A stretch of DNA of 64,000 bases from Pseudomonas bubulae (GTDB lineage: Bacteria; Pseudomonadota; Gammaproteobacteria; Pseudomonadales; Pseudomonadaceae). Under the pieces are notes generated by a model, which had not been told where the DNA came from, searched no databases, and saw only the letters and a list, made by a program, of their open reading frames with translations. The stretch covers positions 1,178,001 through 1,242,000 of the forward strand of contig NZ_UYJA01000001.1 of NCBI RefSeq assembly GCF_900618535.1, written 5' to 3'. Shown here piece after piece: positions 19,600-30,777 of this stretch. Position numbers and translations under genes: made by a program. Within the stretch, counting starts at the first letter, position 1; every line of letters starts with the position of its first letter.

Positions 19600-20275
19600 G
19601 CTGGCCCCGCTGCTGGTATCGGCCGTTATCCTGGGCCTGCTCGGGGGCGGACACTGCCTGGGCATGTGCGGCGGTCTGATGGGCGCACTGACGCTGGCCA
19701 TCCCCAAAGAGCAACGCAGCAGACGCTTCAGGCTGCTGCTGGCCTACAACCTTGGCCGAATTCTCAGCTATGCCACAGCAGGACTACTGCTGGGGCTGGC
19801 AGGCTGGGCTGTGGCCAACAGCCCGGCGGCCATGTTTATGCGCATCCTCGCCGGTTTGCTGCTGATTTGCATGGGCCTGTACCTCGCCGGCTGGTGGAGC
19901 GGCCTGACCCGCATTGAAAGCCTGGGCCGCGGCCTGTGGCGCCATATCCAGCCGGTGGCCAGCCGCTTGTTGCCGGTCACCAGCCTGCCGCGCGCCTTGC
20001 TGCTGGGGGCACTGTGGGGCTGGCTGCCCTGCGGGCTGGTGTACAGCACGCTGATCTGGTCCGCCAGCCAGGGCAGCGCAGTCGACAGTGCATTACTGAT
20101 GCTGGGGTTCGGGCTGGGCACCTGGCCCGTACTGCTGGCCACCGGCCTTGCCGCAGAACGTGTTACCGCAGTGCTGCGCAAACGCAGCGTGCGCATGGCT
20201 GGAGGATTACTGGTGATCCTGTTCGGTATCTGGACCCTGCCCGGCCCGCATCAGCACTGGTTGATGGGGCATTAG
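19592..20275 (+). CDS. TauE/SafE (DsbD_2-like) membrane protein of the cco cluster
   Basis: The 227 residues from ATG 19592 (MLELAPLLVSAVILGLLGGG) form about six membrane helices. The first helix carries GGGHCLGMCGGLMG, the His-Cys-x3-Cys signature of the UreH/DsbD_2-like branch. A second pair of motifs, GALWGWLPCGLVYS, lies near residue 145. The conserved Cys and His and the 8-nt overlap with ccoS suggest a part in copper or thiol handling during oxidase assembly; that role is inferred from context. It is followed by a REP pair. Confidence 0.82.
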   Translation: MLELAPLLVSAVILGLLGGGHCLGMCGGLMGALTLAIPKEQRSRRFRLLLAYNLGRILSYATAGLLLGLAGWAVANSPAAMFMRILAGLLLICMGLYLAGWWSGLTRIESLGRGLWRHIQPVASRLLPVTSLPRALLLGALWGWLPCGLVYSTLIWSASQGSAVDSALLMLGFGLGTWPVLLATGLAAERVTAVLRKRSVRMAGGLLVILFGIWTLPGPHQHWLMGH

Positions 20276-20284
20276 ACAGAACCC

Positions 20285-20369
20285 GTGGGAGCGAGCTTGC
20301 TCGCGATGGCATCACCGCGATTTGCCTGACAGATTGCGTCGCCGGTATCGCGAGCAAGCTCGCTCCCAC
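20285..20369. repeat. REP pair before hemN
   Basis: GTGGGAGCGAGCTTGCTCGCGA (20285-20306) and its exact inverted copy (20348-20369) are 41 nt apart, ending 24 nt before the Anr box of hemN. Confidence 0.9.
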
Positions 20370-20393
20370 AGGTGCACTTGCCAATCACAGCTG

Positions 20394-20442
20394 TTGATGC
20401 AAATCAAGATGCTACAACGACCCACCCCCTAGAATCCGGAGC
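20394..20442 (+). promoter_or_regulatory. perfect Anr box and promoter of hemN
   Basis: TTGATGCAAATCAA (20394-20407) matches TTGAT-N4-ATCAA at all ten positions. TAGAAT (20430-20435) is a good -10; a start near 20442 places the box centre at -41.5, the class II activator position. Anr control of hemN is known in P. aeruginosa. Confidence 0.88.
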
Positions 20443-20471
20443 ATTGCCAGCCATCCCAGGGGAATGCCCGC

Positions 20472-21854
20472 ATGCTCGACGCCATTCGTTGGGACCCAGA
20501 ATTGATCCGCCGCTACGATCTTGCCGGACCGCGCTACACCTCATACCCGACAGCCATGCAGTTCAACAGCCAGGTCAGCCCGTTCGACCTGCTGCACGCC
20601 CTGCGCGAAAGCCGCAAGGCTCTGCGCCCGCTGTCGTTGTATGTGCACGTGCCGTTTTGCGCCAATATTTGCTATTACTGCGCCTGCAACAAGGTCATTA
20701 CCAAAGACCGTGGCCGGGCCCAGCCCTACCTGCAGAAACTCGAGCAGGAAATCCAGATGATCGCCTGCCACCTCGACCCCAGGCAGAAGGTCGAGCAACT
20801 GCACTTTGGCGGCGGCACCCCGACTTTTCTTAGCCACGACGAATTGCGCCAACTGATGGCCAAGCTGCGTCAGCAATTCAATCTGCTGGACGACGACTCC
20901 GGCGACTACGGCATCGAAATCGACCCCCGCGAAGCCGACTGGTCGACCATGGGCCTGTTGCGTGAACTGGGCTTCAACCGTGTCAGCATCGGCCTGCAAG
21001 ACCTCGACCCGGACGTGCAAAGGGCGGTCAATCGCCTGCAAAGCCTGGAAGAGACCCGGGCAGTGATCGACGCTGCACGCACGCTGCAATTTCGCTCGAT
21101 CAATATCGACCTGATCTACGGCCTGCCCAAGCAGACCCCGGAAGCCTTTGCCCGCACCGTTGAAGAAGTGATCAGCCTGCAGCCCGATCGCCTGTCGGTG
21201 TTCAACTACGCGCACTTGCCTGAACGCTTCATGCCCCAACGACGCATCAACACCAGCGACCTGCCCTCGCCTGCCGCCAAGCTGCAGATGCTGGAGCGCA
21301 CCATCGAGCAACTGACCGGCGCCGGCTACCGCTATATCGGCATGGATCATTTCGCCCTGCCAGACGATGAACTGGCCATCGCCCAGGAAGAATCAACCCT
21401 GCAACGCAACTTCCAGGGTTATACCACCCACGGCCATTGCGACCTGATCGGGCTTGGTGTCTCCGCCATCAGCCAGATCGGCGACCTGTACTGCCAAAAT
21501 GACAGCGACCTGGCCAAATACCAGCACACCCTGGCCAGCGGCCAGCTCGCCACCAGCCGTGGCCTGGTATGCAATCAGGATGACCGTATCCGTCGCGAGG
21601 TCATCCAGCAGATCATCTGCAATTTGCACCTACCGTTCGCGACCGTGGAGCAGGCGTTCAATATCGACTTTCGCGGCTATTTTGCCCCTCAGTGGCCGAC
21701 GCTCAAGACCATGGCCGCCGACGGCCTGATCGCCCTGGACGACCAGCAACTGACTGTGCTGCCTGCTGGCAGGCTGCTGGTGCGCTCGGTGTGCATGGTG
21801 TTCGACGCTTACCTTGAGCAACAAACCCGTCAGCGCTATTCGCGGGTGATCTAA
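20472..21854 (+). CDS. hemN: oxygen-independent coproporphyrinogen III dehydrogenase
   Basis: This 460-residue radical-SAM enzyme converts coproporphyrinogen III to protoporphyrinogen IX without O2. The cluster motif is VPFCANICYYCACNK (CxxxCxxC plus the extra Cys of HemN). The conserved FGGGTPTFL, GIEIDPREADW and RVSIGLQDLDP segments follow, and a HemN C-terminal domain with FQGYTTHGHCDLIGLGVSAIS. A perfect Anr box upstream implies induction at low oxygen, when the oxidases it supplies with haem are also needed. Confidence 0.97.
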   Translation: MLDAIRWDPELIRRYDLAGPRYTSYPTAMQFNSQVSPFDLLHALRESRKALRPLSLYVHVPFCANICYYCACNKVITKDRGRAQPYLQKLEQEIQMIACHLDPRQKVEQLHFGGGTPTFLSHDELRQLMAKLRQQFNLLDDDSGDYGIEIDPREADWSTMGLLRELGFNRVSIGLQDLDPDVQRAVNRLQSLEETRAVIDAARTLQFRSINIDLIYGLPKQTPEAFARTVEEVISLQPDRLSVFNYAHLPERFMPQRRINTSDLPSPAAKLQMLERTIEQLTGAGYRYIGMDHFALPDDELAIAQEESTLQRNFQGYTTHGHCDLIGLGVSAISQIGDLYCQNDSDLAKYQHTLASGQLATSRGLVCNQDDRIRREVIQQIICNLHLPFATVEQAFNIDFRGYFAPQWPTLKTMAADGLIALDDQQLTVLPAGRLLVRSVCMVFDAYLEQQTRQRYSRVI

Positions 21855-21974
21855 GGTCGCAAACACGACCTCTACAGCATGAGATGAGTGCCCTGGCATG
21901 GTGCGGCTGGTCTAGCCCCCCCACGCTGGGTTACCCTTGCATCTTATGTGTGTTTTCCTACAAGGATTTAAGAA

Positions 21975-22709
21975 ATGTCCGAGCCAGTAAAAGTGCGCGC
22001 TCACACTCAGGCACAGTGCAAGGATTGCAGCCTGGCCCCACTCTGTTTGCCACTTTCGTTGAACCTGGAAGACATGGATGCGCTGGAAGAAATCGTCAAG
22101 CGCGGCCGCCCACTGAAAAAAGGCGAGTTCCTGTTCCGCCAGGGCGACACGTTTGGCTCGGTTTACGCGGTACGTTCCGGCGCACTGAAAACCTTTAGCC
22201 TGAGCGACAACGGTGAAGAGCAAATTACCGGCTTCCACCTGCCCAGCGAACTGGTCGGCCTGTCGGGTATGGACACTGAAACCTACCCGGTATCGGCCCA
22301 GGCGCTAGAGACTACACCGGTATGCGAAATCCCTTTCGAACGTCTCGACGAACTCTCCGTGCAACTGCCGCAACTGCGTCGCCAGCTGATGCGTGTGATG
22401 AGCCGCGAAATCCGCGACGATCAGCAAATGATGTTGCTGCTGTCGAAAAAAACCGCCGACGAACGTATCGCCACGTTCCTGGTCAACCTGTCTGCGCGTT
22501 TTCGTGCTCGCGGCTTTTCGGCCAATCAGTTCCGCCTGAGCATGTCGCGCAACGAAATCGGCAACTATCTGGGCCTGGCCGTTGAAACCGTGTCCCGCGT
22601 GTTTACCCGCCTGCAGGAAAACCAGTTGATCACTGCCGAAGGCAAGGAAGTGCATATTCTTGACCCGATCAAGCTGTGTGCCCTGGCCGGTGGTTCGCTG
22701 GAGGTTTGA
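21975..22709 (+). CDS. anr: Anr, FNR-type oxygen-sensing transcription regulator
   Basis: The 244 residues hold the four cluster cysteines of FNR: C15, C18 and C24 in the N-terminus and C117 in TPVCEIPF, all offset by five from E. coli FNR. A cyclic-nucleotide-type beta roll and dimer helix follow. The recognition helix reads [21 protein letters not shown], with the E-x2-S-R pattern that reads TTGAT half-sites. The [4Fe-4S] dimer is active without O2. Three candidate target boxes lie within 12 kb upstream. ATG 21975 follows ACAAGGATTTAAGAA. Confidence 0.97.
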   Translation: MSEPVKVRAHTQAQCKDCSLAPLCLPLSLNLEDMDALEEIVKRGRPLKKGEFLFRQGDTFGSVYAVRSGALKTFSLSDNGEEQITGFHLPSELVGLSGMDTETYPVSAQALETTPVCEIPFERLDELSVQLPQLRRQLMRVMSREIRDDQQMMLLLSKKTADERIATFLVNLSARFRARGFSANQFRLSMSRNEIGNYLGLAVETVSRVFTRLQENQLITAEGKEVHILDPIKLCALAGGSLEV

Positions 22710-22762
22710 CACGGCCTGACGGGTTATACTGGCGCGCTTAACGCTCCCCAGGACAGCCCGAT

Positions 22763-23308
22763 ATGGTCTCCGACGATTTTTGCCTCAAAACCCTGATTCG
22801 CCCGGTTATTGATTTCCCCAAGCCGGGCGTCATCTTTCGCGACATCACCCCCCTCTACCAGTCGCCCCGCGCCATGCGCGTGATCGCCGACAGCTTTATC
22901 GAGCGCTACGTCGAGGCTGACTTCAGCCATATCGGCGCCATGGATGCCCGCGGCTTCCTGATCGGCTCGGTACTGGCCCACCAGCTCAATAAACCGCTGA
23001 TCCTGTTTCGCAAACAGGGCAAATTGCCCGCAGACGTTTTGGCCGAAGGCTATCAGACGGAATATGGCGAAGCGTTTCTGGAGGTTCACGCCGACAGCCT
23101 GTGCGAGGGTGACTCGCTGCTGATCGTCGATGACCTGATTGCTACGGGCGGCACGCTGATTGCGGCAGCCAACCTGGTGCGACGCATGGGTGCGCAGGTG
23201 TTTGAAGCAGCGGCCATTATCGACCTGCCCGAACTGGGCGGTTCGCAGCGCTTGCAGGATTTGGGTGTGCCTACTTTCTGTCTGACGGAATTTTCGTTGA
23301 CCGAGTAA
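22763..23308 (+). CDS. apt: adenine phosphoribosyltransferase
   Basis: The 181 residues carry the type I PRTase PRPP motif [18 protein letters not shown] and the Apt-specific RDITPLYQ and [12 protein letters not shown] loops. It joins adenine and PRPP to AMP and pyrophosphate in purine salvage. It starts 53 nt after anr in the same direction, so it may be co-transcribed. A REP pair ends the unit. Confidence 0.96.
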   Translation: MVSDDFCLKTLIRPVIDFPKPGVIFRDITPLYQSPRAMRVIADSFIERYVEADFSHIGAMDARGFLIGSVLAHQLNKPLILFRKQGKLPADVLAEGYQTEYGEAFLEVHADSLCEGDSLLIVDDLIATGGTLIAAANLVRRMGAQVFEAAAIIDLPELGGSQRLQDLGVPTFCLTEFSLTE

Positions 23309-23317
23309 TACCGACAC

Positions 23318-23401
23318 GTGGGAGCGGGCTTGCTCGCGATGGCATCAGCGCGGTTCAACTGAATACCGCGGTGCCTGCATCGCGAGCAAGCCCGCTCCCA
23401 C
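23318..23401. repeat. REP pair between apt and recR
   Basis: GTGGGAGCGGGCTTGCTCGCGA (23318-23339) and its exact inverse (23380-23401) are 40 nt apart, between converging apt and recR. Confidence 0.92.
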
Positions 23402-23429
23402 AGGAGTCCCCTCTCCCCTGCAATCGCAG

Positions 23430-24032
23430 TCAGAGCGTAATCGGCCGACGCCCCGAGAACGAGTGCGCCAAAGTACCGCCATCCACCAGCTCCAGCTCGC
23501 CACCCAGCGGCACACCGTGGGCAATACGCGACGCTATCAGGCCTTTGTTGCTCAGCAACTGGGCGATGTAATGCGCAGTGGCCTCGCCCTCAACCGTTGG
23601 ATTGGTGGCCAGGATCACCTCCGCAAACGTACCCTGCTCTGCAATACGCGCCATCAATTGCGGAATGCCTATCGCCTCAGGGCCTAAACCATCGAGCGGC
23701 GACAAATGCCCCTTGAGCACAAAGTAACGGCCGCGATAACCGGTCTGTTCCACGGCATACACGTCCATCGGACCCTCGACCACGCACAGCAAGGTGTCAT
23801 CCCGGCGCACATCGGCACACTGCGGGCACAGATCATCTTCGGTCAGGGTTCTGCACAAACGGCAATGCCCCACGCCTTCCATCGCCTGAGTCAGCGCCAG
23901 GGCCAGGCGCGAGCCACCACTGCGATCACGCTCAAGCAATTGCAACGCCATGCGCTGGGCGGTCTTTTGACCCACGCCCGGCAAGGTACGCAAGGCATCG
24001 ATCAGTTGGCGAATCAGAGGGCTAAAGCTCAT
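23430..24032 (-). CDS. recR: recombination protein RecR
   Basis: The 200 residues have the N-terminal helix-hairpin-helix ([19 protein letters not shown]), the zinc finger [16 protein letters not shown] and a Toprim domain ([15 protein letters not shown]). RecR works with RecO and RecF to load RecA at gaps. It follows dnaX and ybaB on the same strand, the usual order, but a good terminator hairpin stands between ybaB and recR. Confidence 0.97.
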   Translation of the reverse strand: MSFSPLIRQLIDALRTLPGVGQKTAQRMALQLLERDRSGGSRLALALTQAMEGVGHCRLCRTLTEDDLCPQCADVRRDDTLLCVVEGPMDVYAVEQTGYRGRYFVLKGHLSPLDGLGPEAIGIPQLMARIAEQGTFAEVILATNPTVEGEATAHYIAQLLSNKGLIASRIAHGVPLGGELELVDGGTLAHSFSGRRPITL

Positions 24033-24110
24033 AAGGAAAGGTCCGACAAAACAACGAGACGCGGTTTATACCCTCGGTGTGAGCTAGCGTCAAATACCCG
24101 TAAAACAGGC

Positions 24111-24140
24111 AAAAAAATGCCAGGCTCATGGCCTGGCATT
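24111..24140 (-). terminator. terminator after ybaB, before recR
   Basis: On the minus strand a 10-bp stem AATGCCAGGC/GCCTGGCATT with a 5-nt loop is followed by a run of seven T (24117-24111). It should stop many transcripts before recR. Confidence 0.8.
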
Positions 24141-24149
24141 TCAGATGCC

Positions 24150-24488
24150 TTAGAACGGCATCTTCATGCCCGGCGGCAGTTGCATGCCGGCGGTCACGCC
24201 AGACATTTTGTCCTGGCTGTTGGCTTCGATCTTGCGCACGGCGTCGTTGACCGCTGCGGCGAACAGGTCTTCCAGCACTTCGCGGTCGTCTTCGCTCACA
24301 CCTTCCAGCAAAGTCGGGTCAATGCTCACCCGCTTGACGTCATGACGGCCGGTCATGACCACAGTGACCATATCGCCACCCGCCTTGCCGGTGACTTCAG
24401 CATTGGCCAGCTCTTCCTGCATCTTGGCCATTTTTTCCTGCATCTGCTGCGCCTGCTTCATCAGGCCGGCCATGCCACCTTTCATCAT
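24150..24488 (-). CDS. ybaB: YbaB/EbfC family nucleoid-associated protein
   Basis: The 112-residue protein starts [20 protein letters not shown] at ATG 24488, preceded by GAGGTGATTCCC; an in-frame GTG three codons earlier overlaps that ribosome site and is rejected. The coiled N-terminal helix, [18 protein letters not shown] and the C-terminal [15 protein letters not shown] are typical. It binds DNA as a dimer and is usually found between dnaX and recR, as here. It lies 77 nt after dnaX. Confidence 0.95.
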   Translation of the reverse strand: MMKGGMAGLMKQAQQMQEKMAKMQEELANAEVTGKAGGDMVTVVMTGRHDVKRVSIDPTLLEGVSEDDREVLEDLFAAAVNDAVRKIEANSQDKMSGVTAGMQLPPGMKMPF

Positions 24489-24565
24489 GGGAATCACCTC
24501 AAACGTTATTTGGACAATGCACCCGCAATCAAAACGACTGCGGGCTGTAAGTTTCTGCTCTGGCG

Positions 24566-26617
24566 TTACGACACTTGAGCCTGAGCCACCTCTAAAGGTT
24601 GAATCGTATCTTCGCGTACGGCCGCACCGAACTGCTCGACCATCTGCCGGACCACCGGGTCAGCATGGATCGACTCTTCGGCCAGACGCTGGCGCTCTGC
24701 GCGAAAACGCGAAGCCGCCTGGGCCGGGGTTTCCTGCTCCGGCTTGACCAGCTCAATCGTGACTTTGAGTGTACGCTGAGTGAACTGGTTCAGTGCATCG
24801 TTGAGTCGACGCTGCTGGGTCAGGTTGAACAACGCGCTGTGGGCCGGGTCCAGATGCAACAGCCAGTCATCACCGTCAACCGCAATCAGCGTGCAGTTGG
24901 CACCAATGCTGGCGGTCATGCCCGACACCGGTAATTTGGGGAACATCTCCAGCCATTCAAGGGCCAGACCGGTCGCCGGCATCGCCGCAGGCAGCGGTTC
25001 GGGCGCAGGCGCTGGCTCGCTGGCATGCTCACTGGCCAGCTCGTCGAGGTAGCTGTAGGCCGCCGAATCCATGTCCGGCTCAATGTAGTCTTCGTCCAGG
25101 GGCGGCTCGTCGTCACGATCCATGCCCGACACCGCTGCGTCCACCTGCTCGACGGTCGGCTCTGGAAGCGGCGCCGCGATCCACTCCGGCGCATCCGGCA
25201 CCACACTGTCCGGCGTCGGCAGCGGCATCGGCGGCAACTCAGGAGGCTCGCCAACGGTGTCCAGTACCGACTCGGGCGCAACCTTGACCTCGATCACCGG
25301 GGCAGCCGGCTCGTTCCAGGGCAAGTCCTTTTCCGCCACTGACGGAGCCTTGGGCGCCTGCACAGGCTCGGCAACCGCTTCGACCACAGGCGGTACCGGT
25401 TGCACTGCAACCGGTGCCGGCGCGGCCAGCACTGGCTCGACAGGGGACGTGGCCGCCACGGTTGGGGCGGAATCAACTGTGGCCTGGCTGATCCCCACTG
25501 GCTTTAGCGGCTGAACCGGCGCATTGCCAGTGTCTGCCGGGCGGAAGGCCAGCATTCGCAGCAGGACCATTTCAAAGCCACCACGGGGGTCTGGCGCCAG
25601 CGGCAAATCGCGCCGGCCAATCAGGCCCATCTGGTAATAAAATTGCACATCTTCGGCAGGCAACGCCTTGGCCAGGGCCAAGACGCGATCGCGGTCGCCG
25701 TGACCATTATCGACGCCTTCGGGCAGCGCCTGGGCAATGGCCACGCGATGGAAGACGTTGAGGATCTCGGACAGCACGCCATTCCAGTCCGGGCCCTGCT
25801 CGGCCAGATGGCGAACGGCCTCGAGCATGGCCCTGGCATCACCTTCGATCAAGGCGTGCAACAGGTCGAACACCTGACCGTGATCCAGCGTACCAAGCAT
25901 CGCCCGCACATCACCCGCCAGTACCTTGCCCTCACCGAAGGCAATGGCCTGATCGGTGAGGCTCATGGCATCACGCATCGAGCCATCGGCGGCGCGACCG
26001 AGCAGCCACAGCGCATCATCTTCAAACGGCACATTTTCGACACTGAGAACGTGGGTCAAATGCTCGACCACGCGCTCGGGTGTCATGTTCTTCAGCGAAA
26101 ACTGCAGGCAGCGCGACAGGATCGTGGCCGGCAATTTCTGCGGGTCGGTGGTCGCGAGGATGAACTTGACGTAAGGCGGCGGCTCTTCAAGGGTCTTGAG
26201 CAGCGCATTGAACGAATGGCTGGAGAGCATGTGCACTTCGTCGATCAGGTAGACCTTGAAGCGCCCGCGGCTCGGCGCGTACTGCACGTTGTCGAGCAGT
26301 TCGCGGGTGTCCTCGACCTTGGTGCGGCTGGCGGCGTCGATTTCGATCAGGTCGACAAAGCGCCCTTCATCGATTTCACGGCACACGGAGCACTCGCCAC
26401 AGGGAGTCGAGGTGATACCTGTTTCACAGTTCAGGCATTTGGCGATGATCCGCGCAATGGTGGTCTTGCCGACGCCACGGGTACCGGTGAAAAGGTAAGC
26501 GTGGTGCAGGCGCTGACTGTCCAGGGCATTGATCAGAGCCTTGAGCACATGGGTCTGGCCGACCATTTCGCGGAACGAGCGCGGACGCCATTTACGTGCA
26601 AGAACCTGATAACTCAT
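24566..26617 (-). CDS. dnaX: DNA polymerase III subunit tau/gamma
   Basis: The 683 residues start [20 protein letters not shown] at ATG 26617. The clamp-loader AAA+ module shows Walker [10 protein letters not shown], a four-Cys zinc site (CLNCETG, CGECSVC), Walker B LIDEVHML and the SRC sensor. A proline- and alanine-rich linker (about 380-540) leads to the tau-specific C-terminal domain that binds polymerase alpha. I see no A-AAA-AAG slippery site in the coding strand, so the short gamma form, if made, is not produced by the E. coli mechanism. Confidence 0.97.
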   Translation of the reverse strand: MSYQVLARKWRPRSFREMVGQTHVLKALINALDSQRLHHAYLFTGTRGVGKTTIARIIAKCLNCETGITSTPCGECSVCREIDEGRFVDLIEIDAASRTKVEDTRELLDNVQYAPSRGRFKVYLIDEVHMLSSHSFNALLKTLEEPPPYVKFILATTDPQKLPATILSRCLQFSLKNMTPERVVEHLTHVLSVENVPFEDDALWLLGRAADGSMRDAMSLTDQAIAFGEGKVLAGDVRAMLGTLDHGQVFDLLHALIEGDARAMLEAVRHLAEQGPDWNGVLSEILNVFHRVAIAQALPEGVDNGHGDRDRVLALAKALPAEDVQFYYQMGLIGRRDLPLAPDPRGGFEMVLLRMLAFRPADTGNAPVQPLKPVGISQATVDSAPTVAATSPVEPVLAAPAPVAVQPVPPVVEAVAEPVQAPKAPSVAEKDLPWNEPAAPVIEVKVAPESVLDTVGEPPELPPMPLPTPDSVVPDAPEWIAAPLPEPTVEQVDAAVSGMDRDDEPPLDEDYIEPDMDSAAYSYLDELASEHASEPAPAPEPLPAAMPATGLALEWLEMFPKLPVSGMTASIGANCTLIAVDGDDWLLHLDPAHSALFNLTQQRRLNDALNQFTQRTLKVTIELVKPEQETPAQAASRFRAERQRLAEESIHADPVVRQMVEQFGAAVREDTIQPLEVAQAQVS

Positions 26618-26834
26618 TGATAACCGTCGCGTCAGAAAAGCGGAGGGGGCTAATGCTAGCGGAGCAAGGGCAAAATTGCATCCGATGCGCACGTTTAACT
26701 GCGCGCAGCCTTGGCATAGACCTTTTTACCCACGCACAGAAAATCATCGCCCGGTCTTTTGACCGTCGAACAAGGCTTGACTGCAAGATTTGGAGTTTGG
26801 TTCGAACCCGACAGAACTGCGGGTTTAAAATGGA

Positions 26835-26944
26835 GGCAACCCCACCAGCCACACCCCGGCACACAATGTTCCCGCTGTGGCTGCTTCCTTCCGGATCTGA
26901 CCAGGTTCACGGGTAATCGTTGCGGGGGGACCGATAGGGTCACC
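26835..26944 (-). ncRNA. ffs: 4.5S RNA, bacterial signal recognition particle RNA
   Basis: The minus strand carries the invariant SRP hairpin: CAGGTCAGATCCGGAAGGAA with its GGAA tetraloop, then GCAGCCA. The terminal helix closes with GGTGACCC (26944-26937) against GGGTTGCC (26842-26835), including two G-U pairs. It scaffolds Ffh for co-translational membrane targeting. The exact transcript ends are estimated from the helix. It lies between dnaX and ligA, as in other pseudomonads. Confidence 0.96.
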
Positions 26945-27091
26945 ATAACAACATCCGCTTAGCAGCGAACGGCGCCATTGTACCTGTCTGAGAAAAACTT
27001 ACAACCGCTGCGGCAAGAATAAAAAAATGAATGGGCTCAAGCACTTGGATTCGGGTTGAAACACCGCCTCGCAACCCGGCACAGGTCATTT

Positions 27092-27176
27092 GTGGGAGCG
27101 GGCTTGCTCGCGATGGCTTCTGCGCGGCTCAACTGAGACACCGCGTCGCCTGCATCGCGAGCAAGCCCGCTGCCAC
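27092..27176. repeat. REP pair after ligA
   Basis: GTGGGAGCGGGCTTGCTCGCGA (27092-27113) and an inverted copy with one substitution (TGCCAC for TCCCAC, 27155-27176), five nt past the ligA stop. Confidence 0.9.
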
Positions 27177-27181
27177 AGCCA

Positions 27182-29590
<2,409 letters not shown>

Positions 29591-29637
29591 TTATTCATGC
29601 TGCATGTGGGTGGAGCAGGCAAGCCGCCCCCACATGT

Positions 29638-30519
29638 TCAGCGTTTTTGAGTCAGGGCACGGCGCTCGAATTCAACGATGCGCTGGCGGTAATGCTCGAT
29701 AGTCTGGGCCGTCAACACACTGCGCTGGTCATCTTTAAGCTCACCATTGAGCTCCTGGGACAGCTTGCGTGCAGCGGCAACCATCACATCAAAAGCCTGC
29801 TTGGGATGGCGCGGGCCGGGCAAACCAAGGAAAAAGCTGACAGCTGGCGTACTGAACAGGTCAATATCATCCAGGTCGAATACACCCGGTTTCACCGCAT
29901 TGGCCATGGAGAACAGCACTTCGCCATTACCGGCCATGCTTTCGTGGCGATGGAAAATATCCATCTCGCCAAAACGCAAACCGCTTTCGAGGATGTTCTG
30001 CAACAGTGCCGGACCTTTGAAGCCTGCCGGGTCACGGCTGATCACGCTGATCACCAGCACTTCTTCGGCGGCCTGCTGCGGTGCAGGCTCCTTGACTTCA
30101 ACGTCCGCTACGCTCGGCTTGGCACGACCACGCGCCGGCTTGACTGGCGCTACATGATCATCATCACGGGCGCTGATGCTCGGGCCTTCATCCAGTTCAA
30201 GATCAAGGTTCAGGTCACCCTGGCTCGGCTCACCGCCACGCTTGCCGCGCTTGGCACCTTTGTCCCGTGCAGGCATGCTGACCGATGGCAAGTCGTGCTC
30301 ATCAAGTTGCGGCTCTTTATGGGTTGGCGTATCCAGCACCCGTGACGGGCCCAACAACTCAGGGCTGTGCTCGTCGTCAGGGGCATTGGAAAAACTGCGA
30401 TCAAGTCGAAACTTGAGCTTGCCTTTGCCACCACGCATGCGGCGCCAGCCATCAAAAAGAATACCGGCGATTACCACTATGCCGATGACTATCAGCCATT
30501 CGCGCAGACCGATTTCCAT
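29638..30519 (-). CDS. zipA: cell division protein ZipA
   Basis: The 293 residues begin with a membrane anchor ([20 protein letters not shown]), then a charged, variable linker (about 30-150) and the C-terminal FtsZ-binding ZipA domain (about 155-290; [37 protein letters not shown]). ZipA tethers FtsZ to the membrane early in septation. Order smc-zipA-ligA on one strand is conserved in Pseudomonas. The 258-nt gap to smc is AT-rich and probably holds its promoter. Confidence 0.95.
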   Translation of the reverse strand: MEIGLREWLIVIGIVVIAGILFDGWRRMRGGKGKLKFRLDRSFSNAPDDEHSPELLGPSRVLDTPTHKEPQLDEHDLPSVSMPARDKGAKRGKRGGEPSQGDLNLDLELDEGPSISARDDDHVAPVKPARGRAKPSVADVEVKEPAPQQAAEEVLVISVISRDPAGFKGPALLQNILESGLRFGEMDIFHRHESMAGNGEVLFSMANAVKPGVFDLDDIDLFSTPAVSFFLGLPGPRHPKQAFDVMVAAARKLSQELNGELKDDQRSVLTAQTIEHYRQRIVEFERRALTQKR

Positions 30520-30777
30520 GTAATCCCTTGCCCCTAAAAAATGATTCTATGAAGAAGAGCCTAAAGCCCTTTAAAACGTGGCGCCAACTCTATGTTCTGA
30601 ATGGCGTTTTACCCACGTACAAAAAAATTAGACATTAAATTAACACGACCAAAGATAACTTTACACCGTCTGTCGCATTGAGCTAGGCCCATGCTGCCTT
30701 CGACCTACACGTCATATCGGTCAAATGCTTGAAATTTTTCTTACAAGAAGAAAAAAATCGTCCTACATGCTTATAGC

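Noticed and set aside
24566-26617. Programmed frameshift in dnaX giving gamma
   Set aside because: No A-rich slippery heptamer followed by a suitable stem was found in the coding strand.
26798-26815. tRNA T-arm-like GGTTCGAACCC
   Set aside because: The stem pairs poorly and no acceptor, D or anticodon arms surround it.
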